A stretch of 64,000 nt of DNA from Termitidicoccus mucosus (GTDB lineage: Bacteria; Verrucomicrobiota; Verrucomicrobiia; Opitutales; Opitutaceae), in assembly GCF_038725785.1 (NCBI RefSeq), contig NZ_CP109796.1, positions 1,736,001 to 1,800,000 on the forward strand. Direction: 5' to 3'. How positions within the stretch are numbered: position 1 is the first letter of the stretch; each line of letters starts with the position of its first letter. The notes under the pieces are model-generated. The model ran no database searches. It was not told where the DNA came from and saw nothing but the letters and a program-made list of their open reading frames with translations. This document shows, one piece after another, positions 26,578 through 36,100 of the stretch. The translations under genes and the position numbers were made by a program.

Positions 26578-29010
26578 ATGAAATCCACCACACCACCCGC
26601 CATACCCACCGCTATCCGGCATCCGCTCCTCGCCACCGCTCTTCTTGCGCTTTTTGTGCCTCTTTGCGGCCATTCCCTCCTCGCCGCGCCAGCCACCATC
26701 GTCACCGAAAACTTCGAGGGTGACCGCGTGCCGCCCGCCGCCAAGCCCTTCAACACCACCCTCGCCGCCGACGCCACCCGCGCCCATTCCGGCGCCTCCT
26801 CCCTGCTCGTCACCCCGAAAAAAAGCTACGCCACCGTCTTCTTCGACCTCGACGACGGTCTCGATTTCTCCAAGGACTGCGAGTTCTCCTTCTGGGTTTA
26901 CTCCGAAAAAGCCAACAGCGTCTCCGCCTACATCTCCGCCGACGACGGCAGCTCCGACCGCTACACCGTCACCAACGCCCTCGGCACCGTCGAGGCCGGC
27001 AAATGGTGCGAGTTTCGCGGCACCGCCCGCGCCGCCGACTGGCGCAAGTGGGATTCCGCCTTCCGCCTCGTCATCAAACTTTCCTCCCCCTGCTGGGTGG
27101 ACGACGTCGTGATCGCCAACACCGGCCCCGCCACCCTCCCCTCCCAAACCTGGCCCAGACTTGAAAAGGCCCTCCACGCCGCCGCCGGCAAACGCGCCAC
27201 CGCGCTCAAGCCCGGCGCCACCGTCACCTTCGACGCCAGCCGCGCCGCCTTCGCCCCCGACTCCGCCGGCGTTGAGGCCACCCTCCCCGCCGACGCCGCC
27301 GCCATCATCCCCGCCGAAGGGTTGCTCGTCTTCGCCATCGACGCCGCCGCCGACCTCGACCTCGCCGGCTCCGTCACCCTCGAGCCCGACGCCGACCTCC
27401 GTCCCGGCCTCCGCGCCACCGTGCTCGCCGGCAACACCGTCGTCGCCGCCCCCGCCGTCAAGGCGAAAGCCTGGCGCGGCACCAAGGCCGCCGGCGACCG
27501 TCCCGGCCCCGCGCCCGACATCCGCGGCGAGCGCCCGGCCGCCGCCGTCCCGCTCGCCCCCTTCCGCCTGACCAAAGGCCGTCATTACATCACCATCGCC
27601 GGCCCCCATTTCCGCTCCGCCGGCACCTTTGCCAAATTGGAACTGCGCGCGAAAGACCGCCCCGCCGAAAAACCGCTCCAAACCTTCGGCTTCTTCTCCG
27701 ACACTCACCTGGGCTTTGGCCGTTCCAATTGGATGAACTTCAAACTCAACGCCCGGAGCGGCGAAGAACTGGAGTCCTCGCTCCGCCAGCTCAAACGCGA
27801 AGGAGCGGACTTCGCCATCATTGCCGGCGACATGACCGACGGCGGCAAGGCCAGCCAGTACAAGGACCTCGCCAGCGTCGTCCAACACGCCGGCCTCCCC
27901 GTCTATGGCTGCATCGGCAACCACGACACCTTCGCCAACTCGCGCGCCGACATCGCCAAGATCATCCCCAAGCTCTTCCCCTCCGGCCCTGAAAACACCG
28001 ACTATGCCTTCTCCCCCAAAAAACTCCCCCTCCGCTTCATTGTCCTCGATGGCTCCTACTGGCGCGACAAAGACGGCAAGATCCACGACTACAAGGCGAA
28101 GGGCGCCGACCAGACCACCTACCGCGCCGGAATGCACGACTGGCTGCGCAAGACCCTCGCCGAGGACACCGCCACGCCCACCCTCGTCGTCTCGCACTAT
28201 CCCTTTTACCTCCAGCGCGGCGTGTCCCCCGTGAGCGGCTACGACCTCGGCAAAACCTCGCTCGACAAAGAAACCGTCACCCTCCTCGACGCCGCCCCCA
28301 ACGTCGTCGCCACCCTCAACGGCCATCTCCATTGCAACGAAGTCGCCACCCGCAACGGCATCACCTTCATCCAGAATCCCGCCTTCGTCGAGTGGGCCAA
28401 TGCCTACCGCGTCTTCCGCGTCTATAAGGACCGCCTCGAATGGGAAGTCCGCCAGTTCCCCAATCGCGGCCTCATCCGCGAAGGCGTCATCCCCGAAAAA
28501 GCCCTGTTGTATATGCTCTCCACCGCCGATGGCGACCTCGCCGGCGTCATTCCCCTCGCCCCGCGCAAGCCGGTCGAAACCGTCATCGACGAAGGCTTCG
28601 AGGGCGGCCGTCTGGACGCCGGCGCCTACCGTATGACCCACGCATTCGACACCACCCGCGCGCACTCCGGGCGCGCCTCGTTGCACGTGACCCCGACCGC
28701 CGAGTGGAGCACCCTTAGTTTCGACCTCGACCACCGGATGGATTACAACGCCGGCTGCGAGTTCTCGGTCTGGGTCTACGCCGAGCCCGGCACGCGCATC
28801 TCGTCGTATGTCTCGGCCCAGATCCCCGGCGCCAAGGACCGCCACACCGTCGCCAACGCCGCCGGGACGGTCGAGCCGGGCAAATGGTGCCGGCTGAGCG
28901 GCAAAATCCCCGCCGGCAAATGGCGCATGGACGAGCGCGAAGTCCGCCTCGTGGTCCGCGCCTACGGCCCGTGCTGGATCGACGACGCCTCCCTGCGCGC
29001 CGTGAAATAA
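26578..29010 (+). CDS. Secreted metallophosphoesterase with two flanking jelly-roll-like domains
   Basis: An 810-residue exported calcineurin-like phosphoesterase. The leader has core ATALLALFVPLCGHSLLA. Residues about 33-178 form a carbohydrate-binding-module-like beta-sandwich. The central metal-binding domain has all family motifs: SDTHLG (D375, H377), AGDMTDG (D418), GNHD (N448, H449), SHYP (H540) and NGHLHCNE (H583, H585). Residues about 666-810 repeat the N-terminal fold: CEFSFWVYSE matches CEFSVWVYAE, GTVEAGKWC matches GTVEPGKWC, and PCWVDD matches PCWIDD. The protein at 45312-47270 is a paralogue without the C-terminal copy. Substrate is unknown; the GDPD upstream suggests a phosphodiester or phosphomonoester from the same source. 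Start ATG 26578 was preferred to the frame opening at 26482. Confidence 0.9.
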   Translation: MKSTTPPAIPTAIRHPLLATALLALFVPLCGHSLLAAPATIVTENFEGDRVPPAAKPFNTTLAADATRAHSGASSLLVTPKKSYATVFFDLDDGLDFSKDCEFSFWVYSEKANSVSAYISADDGSSDRYTVTNALGTVEAGKWCEFRGTARAADWRKWDSAFRLVIKLSSPCWVDDVVIANTGPATLPSQTWPRLEKALHAAAGKRATALKPGATVTFDASRAAFAPDSAGVEATLPADAAAIIPAEGLLVFAIDAAADLDLAGSVTLEPDADLRPGLRATVLAGNTVVAAPAVKAKAWRGTKAAGDRPGPAPDIRGERPAAAVPLAPFRLTKGRHYITIAGPHFRSAGTFAKLELRAKDRPAEKPLQTFGFFSDTHLGFGRSNWMNFKLNARSGEELESSLRQLKREGADFAIIAGDMTDGGKASQYKDLASVVQHAGLPVYGCIGNHDTFANSRADIAKIIPKLFPSGPENTDYAFSPKKLPLRFIVLDGSYWRDKDGKIHDYKAKGADQTTYRAGMHDWLRKTLAEDTATPTLVVSHYPFYLQRGVSPVSGYDLGKTSLDKETVTLLDAAPNVVATLNGHLHCNEVATRNGITFIQNPAFVEWANAYRVFRVYKDRLEWEVRQFPNRGLIREGVIPEKALLYMLSTADGDLAGVIPLAPRKPVETVIDEGFEGGRLDAGAYRMTHAFDTTRAHSGRASLHVTPTAEWSTLSFDLDHRMDYNAGCEFSVWVYAEPGTRISSYVSAQIPGAKDRHTVANAAGTVEPGKWCRLSGKIPAGKWRMDEREVRLVVRAYGPCWIDDASLRAVK
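26651..26674 (+). repeat. Repeat-like segment encoding the metallophosphoesterase signal-peptide core (family H word)
   Basis: TTTTGTGCCTCTTTGCGGC matches, with one change, TTTTGTGCCTCTTTGTGGC in the intergenic elements near 29080 and 47503. Here it is translated as LFVPLCGHS within the leader. Confidence 0.6.
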
Positions 29011-29011
29011 A

Positions 29012-29105
29012 CCAAACCATTAAAATAGCCACAAAAACGCACAAGAAGCACAAAACAATCACTCAATCTTGTGCCTTTTGTGCCTCTTTGTGGCTATTAA
29101 AACAT
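29012..29105. repeat. Palindromic interspersed element (family H, copy 2)
   Basis: Left arm AATAGCCACAAA...GCACAAGAAGCACAAAA and right arm TTTTGTGCCTCTTTGTGGCTATT pair over most of the element, which starts right at the metallophosphoesterase stop. It closely resembles the element at 47434-47530. Confidence 0.8.
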
Positions 29106-29117
29106 AATCATTAAACT

Positions 29118-29188
29118 GTCCACGGATTACATAGATTAACACAGAGCTCATGAATTATAATCCGGGAAAATCGGTGTAATCTGTGGAC
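29118..29188. repeat. Palindromic interspersed element (family K)
   Basis: GTCCACGGATTAC (29118-29130) and GTAATCTGTGGAC (29176-29188) form inverted ends around a loop with CATGAATTATAAT. A single half-site-like word, GCCACGGATCGCACGGATGA, lies just before the giant autotransporter at 30123-30143. Confidence 0.7.
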
Positions 29189-29292
29189 CATAAAATCGAA
29201 CCATTTTTTGAACAAAAGGAACCAAGAGAACCATAATATAAAATATATCCTCCATTCCTCTTTATTCCCTTCCGTTCAAGAAAAGCCAACCC

Positions 29293-30087
29293 ATGAAAAC
29301 CATGAAACGCCTGTTTGTCCTGCTGGCCGCCGTCCTGCTGTCCTCCCCCCGCGAGGCGCTCGCATGGGGGCGGAACGGACACGACGCGGTGGCCGCCATC
29401 GCCGAGTGGAACCTCACCCCGAAAGCCAAGGCGACCGTCGAAAGCTACCTTGGAGGGCACTCCATTGTTTATTATTCATCGTGGATGGACAATTACCGCC
29501 ACACGCCCGAATACAAACACTCCTCGCAGTGGCACACCGCGCCGGTGGACGACCGGTTTTATCACACCGCCGCCGTGGCCCGCGAGGGCGGCGACGCCAT
29601 GACCGCGCTCGACGACATCCTCACGATCCTGCGCGATTACAAGAGACACCCCGATGACATCGTGTCCCTCAATATCAAATACCTGGTGCACCTGCTGGGC
29701 GACATGCACTGCCCCGTGCATGTGAAATACACCACCATAAAAACCAACTTCAGCGTGTATATAAACGGGAAAAAATCCACTTACCACAGCGTGTGGGACG
29801 GGGACGCGGTGGCCACCCACAAATGGGGCTACTTGGAATGGGTGCACCAGATGAACCGGCTCGACAAAGACCAGATCGCAAAGGTCACGGCGGGCACGCA
29901 CCGCGACTGGTTTCACGAAAACGCGCTGGACAGCCGCGTCATCTACGAATGGGCCAGGCCAGACATGAAACTGGACGGCAACGACTACAAGGACTTCATC
30001 AACAAAGCCGCCCCGCTCGCCGAGTCGCAGATACAAAAAGCCGGCTACCGGCTGGCCAGAATATTAAACGACTGCTTCGGGCAATGA
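29293..30087 (+). CDS. Secreted S1/P1-type zinc-dependent nuclease / phospholipase C-like enzyme
   Basis: A 264-residue exported trinuclear-zinc phosphodiesterase. Cleavage of the leader (KRLFVLLAAVLLSSPREALA) would leave Trp25 as the mature N-terminus, as this family requires because the terminal amine binds zinc. All nine ligands of the P1 pattern are present: W25, H30, D66, H81, H133, D137, H143, H165 and D169, within WGRNGH, SWMD, QWHTA, LVHLLGDMHCPVHV and YHSVWDGDA. Family members cleave single-stranded nucleic acids and 3'-nucleotides, and the fold is shared with phospholipase C. In a locus full of phosphodiesterases and GlpT/GlpD, a role in nucleic acid or phospholipid breakdown is equally possible. 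The family assignment is secure. Confidence 0.93.
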   Translation: MKTMKRLFVLLAAVLLSSPREALAWGRNGHDAVAAIAEWNLTPKAKATVESYLGGHSIVYYSSWMDNYRHTPEYKHSSQWHTAPVDDRFYHTAAVAREGGDAMTALDDILTILRDYKRHPDDIVSLNIKYLVHLLGDMHCPVHVKYTTIKTNFSVYINGKKSTYHSVWDGDAVATHKWGYLEWVHQMNRLDKDQIAKVTAGTHRDWFHENALDSRVIYEWARPDMKLDGNDYKDFINKAAPLAESQIQKAGYRLARILNDCFGQ

Positions 30088-30179
30088 CCGCATAGCCTGC
30101 ATTATTCACCGAAACACAAACCGGCCACGGATCGCACGGATGAACACGGACAAATCAAAACCCTGAAACACAAATTTCT

Positions 30180-33100
30180 ATGAACACCGACACCTTGCCA
30201 AATCTAAAATTCAAACTCGCGGGCGCGCTCTTCGTCCTCGCGTTCGCGCTGCCCCCGGCTTTTTCCGCCGACCTCTATTGGGGCGGCGGCACCGGCGCCC
30301 TCACCGACGACAACTGGTATTCCGACGCCACCCTCACCACACCCGTCACCCGCACCGGCACCGACGTCATCAACCTCGCCAGCGGCACTCTCTACATCGC
30401 CGGCTCCGGCACCGTTTACGATGCCAACATCGGCCTCGCCGCGGGCGACAGCGCCGCCGTTATCGTCTCCGGCACGTGGAACAACACCAACGGCGAGCTC
30501 TCCATCGGCAACGGCGACGGCAGCGCCGGCGCGCTCTCCGTCCTCTCCGGCTCTGTCCGCGCCAACACTTTCTACATTGGCAATTACGGCTCCGGCACCT
30601 TCTACCTCGCCCAAGGCGCCATGCTCACCAACTCCGCCAACGCCTTCTTCGGTCGCAACGCCGGCGGCTCCGGCACCGCCACCATCAACGGCACCTGGAG
30701 ACTGGACAACGGTAGCGGCGCCAGCGGCTACCTCATCCTCGGCAACGCCGCCGACAGCCGCGCCAACCTCCTCAACATCGGCGAGACCGGCTCCGTCACC
30801 GTGACCAACAACTACCTTCGCGTCGCGGCCGCCTCCAATTCCTCCGGCACCATCAACATCGCCCAAGGCGCTTCCCTCACCGTCGGAGCCTCCGGCTCCA
30901 TCAACTCCATCATCAGCATCGGACATGGCTCCGGCGCGCTCGGCGAAGTCAATGTTGACGGCCTCCTCTCCCTTGTCTCCACCGCCACTGCCGGCGACCG
31001 CAGCTTCGCCGTCGGCTACGGTGCTACCGGCGACACCGCCAGCGCCATCGGCGTCCTCAACATCGGCCAGACCGGCACTGTCAACATCACCGGCGCCTCC
31101 GAAGTATCCCTCGGACGCATGGGCGTCGGCTCCGGCTACAACATCTCCTCCAGCGGCACCATCAACGTCGCCGGCCTCCTCAACACCAACGGCACCCAAC
31201 TTCTCCTTGCCCGCTCCGGCGACGGCTACCTCAACATCCTCTCCACCGGCACTGTCCTTGCCGGCAACACCCGCGTCTCCAACGGCAACAACGCCAAGGG
31301 CATCTCCTACGGCGAGGCCAACATCTCCGGCTACATGGGCATCACCGGCTGGCTCGACATCGGCGCCGCCGGCATCGGTGTCGTCAACATCGCCTCTACC
31401 GGCACCGTCGTCACCACCGCCGACCTCACCGTCGGCCGCAGCACCAGCACCGCCAGCGGCACCCGCAGTTACGGCATCCTCAATATTTACGGCCACGCCC
31501 TCGCCCTCGACAACCTCGTCATCGCCAACGACGGCGTCGGCACCCTCAACCTCTATGCCGGCGGCACCGCCTACTCCACCAACGAGGCCTCCCTCGCCCT
31601 GACCGCCCAGTCCAGCGGCACACTCAACCTCCTCGGCGGCCACCTCTCCGCCCCCACCTTCTCCACCCCCGTCGGCGCCTTCACCGCCAACCTTGACAGC
31701 GGCACACTCGAAATCCGCAACGCCACCGGCGTGCTTAACCTCACCGACAACCTCACCGGCGCCGACATCGTCGAAAAAACCGGCCTCGGCGCCATCGTCA
31801 TCGGCGGCGACTCCTCCGCCTATGCCGGCACGCTGAACATCCGCGCCGGCGCTCTCCGCGCCGGCGGCACCGGCGGCAAACTCGGCGGCAACGTCACCAT
31901 CGCCTCCGGCGCCACCCTCGACCTCCGCGCCGCCGCCCTCGAAACCACCGGCAACCTCGTCCTCGCCGACGGGGCCAACCTCGCCTATTCCCTCGTCGCC
32001 CAAAAGCAACTCACCGCCGCCAACCTCGACATCGCCGGCTTCGGCGTGCTCTTCCTCGACGACGAAGGCACCCCCGTCACCTCCTTCCCCGTCTCCTACA
32101 CCATCGCCAACTACACCGCCGTCACCGGCCTTGCCAACCTCGACACCTGGGGCATCGTCGGCGGCTACGACGCCGCCTTCGACATCGCCACTCCCAACAT
32201 CATAAGGGTCAACCTCAACGCCGCCGGCCTCGCTGTCCTCCACTGGCAGGGCGGCGACGGCGACTGGGACACCGCCAGCACAACCTGGCTAAAATCCGCC
32301 GTCCCGGCAAAGTGGGCCTACGGTGCCCTCGGCGTCTTTGACAACGCCACCGCCGGCACCGTCAACGTCTCCGGCCTCCAGACCTTCAACACCCTCCAGT
32401 TCGACGTCAACGGCTACACCCTCGCCGGCACCGGCACCCTCGCCAGCGACCCCTTTGCCGGCGCCGCCGTCCTCAACGTCACCGCCGCCGGCGCCACCGC
32501 CACCATCAACACCGCCCTCTCCGCCGCCAACCTCGTCAAGGCCGGCCCCGGCGCCGTCGCCCTCGGCGGCAACGTCACTGCCACCGGCACCCTCATCATC
32601 GGCGCCGAGGCGGGCAACGACGACGGCAAACTCGTCGTCGCCGGAACCCTGCGCGCCTCCTCCGCCCTGAAAGTCGGACTCAACGGTTCCGGCTACCTCG
32701 AAATCCAAAACGGCGGTCGCCTCCAAACTCCCTCCGACGCCTCCGGCACCCCCACCCTCTACACCGACCACATCGGCCACAACGCCGGCTCCAGCGGCAC
32801 CGTCGTCATCAAGGACGGCGGCGTCTGGGAAAGCTACGGCGGCATCTATGCGGGCAACTACGGCGCAGGCCTTCTCCATGTCGAAAACGGCGGCACCCTC
32901 ACCATCGCTGCCGGCGCCTCCCTCTACCTCGGCGAGCGTGCCAGCGGCACCAGCACTGTCATCATCGACGGCTACTTCCGCACCGGCATGAACGCCTCCG
33001 GCGCCCTCGTTTACCAACCCATCGGCAAAAACAGCACCACCGAAAGCGTCTTCACCATCGGCTCGACCGGCACCGTCTTCACCGCCCAGATGGATATCGG

Positions 33101-36100
33101 CATAAACGCCGGTGCTGCCGGCCGCGCCAATGTCGCTGGCTACTGGAACCTCGCCCCCGGCTCAAACCGCGTCGGCAACAGCGGCACCGGCGCACTCGAA
33201 ATCCTCACCGGCGGCACCGTCCTCGCCACTGGCGCCGATAACTACTTTGTCGCTGGCCTCAACGCCGGCGCCCTCGGCACCATCACCGTCCACGATCGCG
33301 GCTTCCTCGACACCGGCACCCGTAATCACACCAGCCAGGCCAACTTCGGCATCGGCTGGACCGGCAACGGCATCCTCGACCTCCAGACCGGCGGAACCAT
33401 CGTCTCCGCCGCCAGCACCACTGACAACGCCGCCTTCGTCCTCGGCTACGCCGCCAACAGTGTCGGCACCGGCACCATCGCCGGCCACCTCATCACCACC
33501 CGCGGCTACACCGACATCGGCCTCTCCGGCACCGGCACCCTCGAAATTCTCCCCGGCGGCCTCTTCACCGCCGACCGTGTCCGCCTCGCCACCAACGCCT
33601 CCGCCAAAGGCACCCTCATCCTCTCCGGCGGCGTCCTCGAGACCAACCAACTCATCCTCGGCGCCGGCACTCCCACCATCACTCTCGCCGGCGGCACCCT
33701 CCGCACCCTCGGTGACACCTCCACCTTCTTCCAAAACTTCCCCGCCCTCGCCATCGGCACCGGCACCGTCACCTTCGACACCCAATCCTACGCCGTCACC
33801 ATCCCCGAAGCCCTCACCGGCGCCGCTGGCGCGGTGTTTAACAAAACTGGCGCGGGCTCCCTCACCCTCACCGCCGACTCCTCCGCCTACGCCGGCACCG
33901 TGAACATCAACGCCGGTGTCCTCGGTGGCGCCACAGGCGCGAAACTCGGCGGCAGCCTCAATATCGCCGCCGGCGCCACGCTCGACCTCCGCGACGCCTC
34001 GCTTGAGGCCACCGGCAACGTCACCTTTGCCGACGGCGCGCTCTGGCAGTATTCGCTTACCGGCACACACCAGCTCGACGTCGCCGGCACCCTCTCCTTC
34101 GCCGGCTCCGGCACGCTGCTGATTGACCGCGGCAACCTCGAAATCGGCGACATCACCATCCCCTCCTACTACACGCTCGCCACTTACACCTCCATCACCG
34201 GCGACGCCAACCTCGCCAACTGGGATGTGGCAGGCACCAGTTTCACCGCCAGCGGCAGCCTCGACGCTACCAGCAACCCCGGCAAAATTACCCTCACCCT
34301 CAACGGTGCCGACGTGGATTTCCTCGTCTGGCAGGGAGGCGACGGCGCGTGGAGCGACCCGCTCGTCTTCAGCCGGCAGGTCACGCCCGTTGACTGGGCG
34401 GACGGCGCCTTCGCCGTCTTCAACACCGGCACCGGCACCGTGACGGTGGACGGCCTGCAAACCGTGACCGGCCTCCAGTTCGGCGACCTTTCCAACGCGG
34501 TTGACTACACCCTCGACGGCTCCGGTACGTTCACCGCCGGCAGCGCTCCCATCGTCAATGTGCGCGCCAGCTCGACCGCCACGATCAACACCGCCATCGC
34601 GGTGCCCGGCCTGCGCAAGATCGAAAGCGGCGCGCTCGTGCTCGGCGGCGCGTCCACGCTCGACAGCACGCCCACCAGCGGCCCCGTGAGCATCGAGGGC
34701 GGCTCGCTCGAAATCAAGGGCGCGGCGACCGCCAAGGGCGTCAACGTCACCGGCGCCGCCCTCATTGTCACCGGCACCCTCGCCAACACCGGCACGCTCT
34801 CCGCCACCAACGCCGCGCTCACCATCGCCGCCACCGGCACCGCCGGCACCGCTGGCGTGACGCTCAACAACTCCGCCGCCGCCATCGCCGGTGCGCTGAC
34901 CAACACCGGCGATCTCCGCGTTGCCGCCGCCGGCACTGCCAGCGGCACCGTCACCGTGGAAACCGGAGGCGCCCTGGCCAACACCGGCCTCCTCTACATC
35001 GGCGACGCCGGTGTCGGCCACCTCGAAATCGCCGCCGGCGGCACCGTCACCAGCACCGGTTACGGCTGGATCGGCTACGCCGCCACCGGCCGCGGCACCG
35101 CCACCGTCTCCGGCCTCTGGCAAAACAGTGCCGATATCCTCGTCGGCGGCTCAGCCGGCACGGGTGTCCTCACCGTCAACCCCACCGGCACCGTCACCAG
35201 CCCCGCCGGCTTCATCGGTTGGGGCGAAGCCACCACCGGCACCGCCAGCATCGCCGGACTCTGGCAGACCACCGGCGATCTTAATGTTTCCTACGGGGTC
35301 GGTGCCACCGGGGTCCTCGACGTCGCCGCCGGCGGCACCGTCAAGACCGGCAGCATCGGCTACATCGGGCGTAACACCGCCGCCAGCGGCACCGTCCGCG
35401 TTGACGGTCTGTGGGACATTACCGGCAACCTCGCCGTCGGCATGAGCGGCACCGGCGCGCTTAACATCGCCCCGACGGGCACGGTCCGCAGCTCCAACGC
35501 CGCCCTCGGCTGGAACAACGACGCCAGCGCCGGCGTCGCCAGCGTCGCCGGTGTATGGAACATCAACGGCGACCTCGCCGTGGGCCGCCTCGGCTCCGGC
35601 GTGCTCGACATCGCCGCCACCGGCACCGTCACCGCCACCGGCACTACCACCATCGGCAACGCCGCCGGCCAGTCCGGCACGGTCAATGTCGCCGGCGTGC
35701 TCGCGGCCAACGCGCTGTCCTTCGTCGGCGTCGCCGGCTACGGCGAGTTGAACATCAACGGCGGCACGGTCAGCAACGCCAACGGCACCCTCTACGTCGG
35801 CGGCTCCGATGCCGCCTCCACCGGCACCGGCGTCATCAACGTGCGCTCCGGCGGCTTCCTCGACAACACCGGCAAGACCCTCGTCGTCGGCCGCTTCGGC
35901 TCCGGCGCGGTCACTCTCGAGACCGGCGGGTCCATCGCGAGCGGCAACCTCTACATCACCGACACCACTACCGCCACCGGCACCGTCACCATCAAGAACG
36001 GCGCCCGCTGGGATGCCGGTGTCACTTACGTTGCCCAGCGCGGCACCGGTGTGCTCGCCATCGAGCAGGGCGGCGTGCTTGTCTCCGCCGGCGGCGTCAA

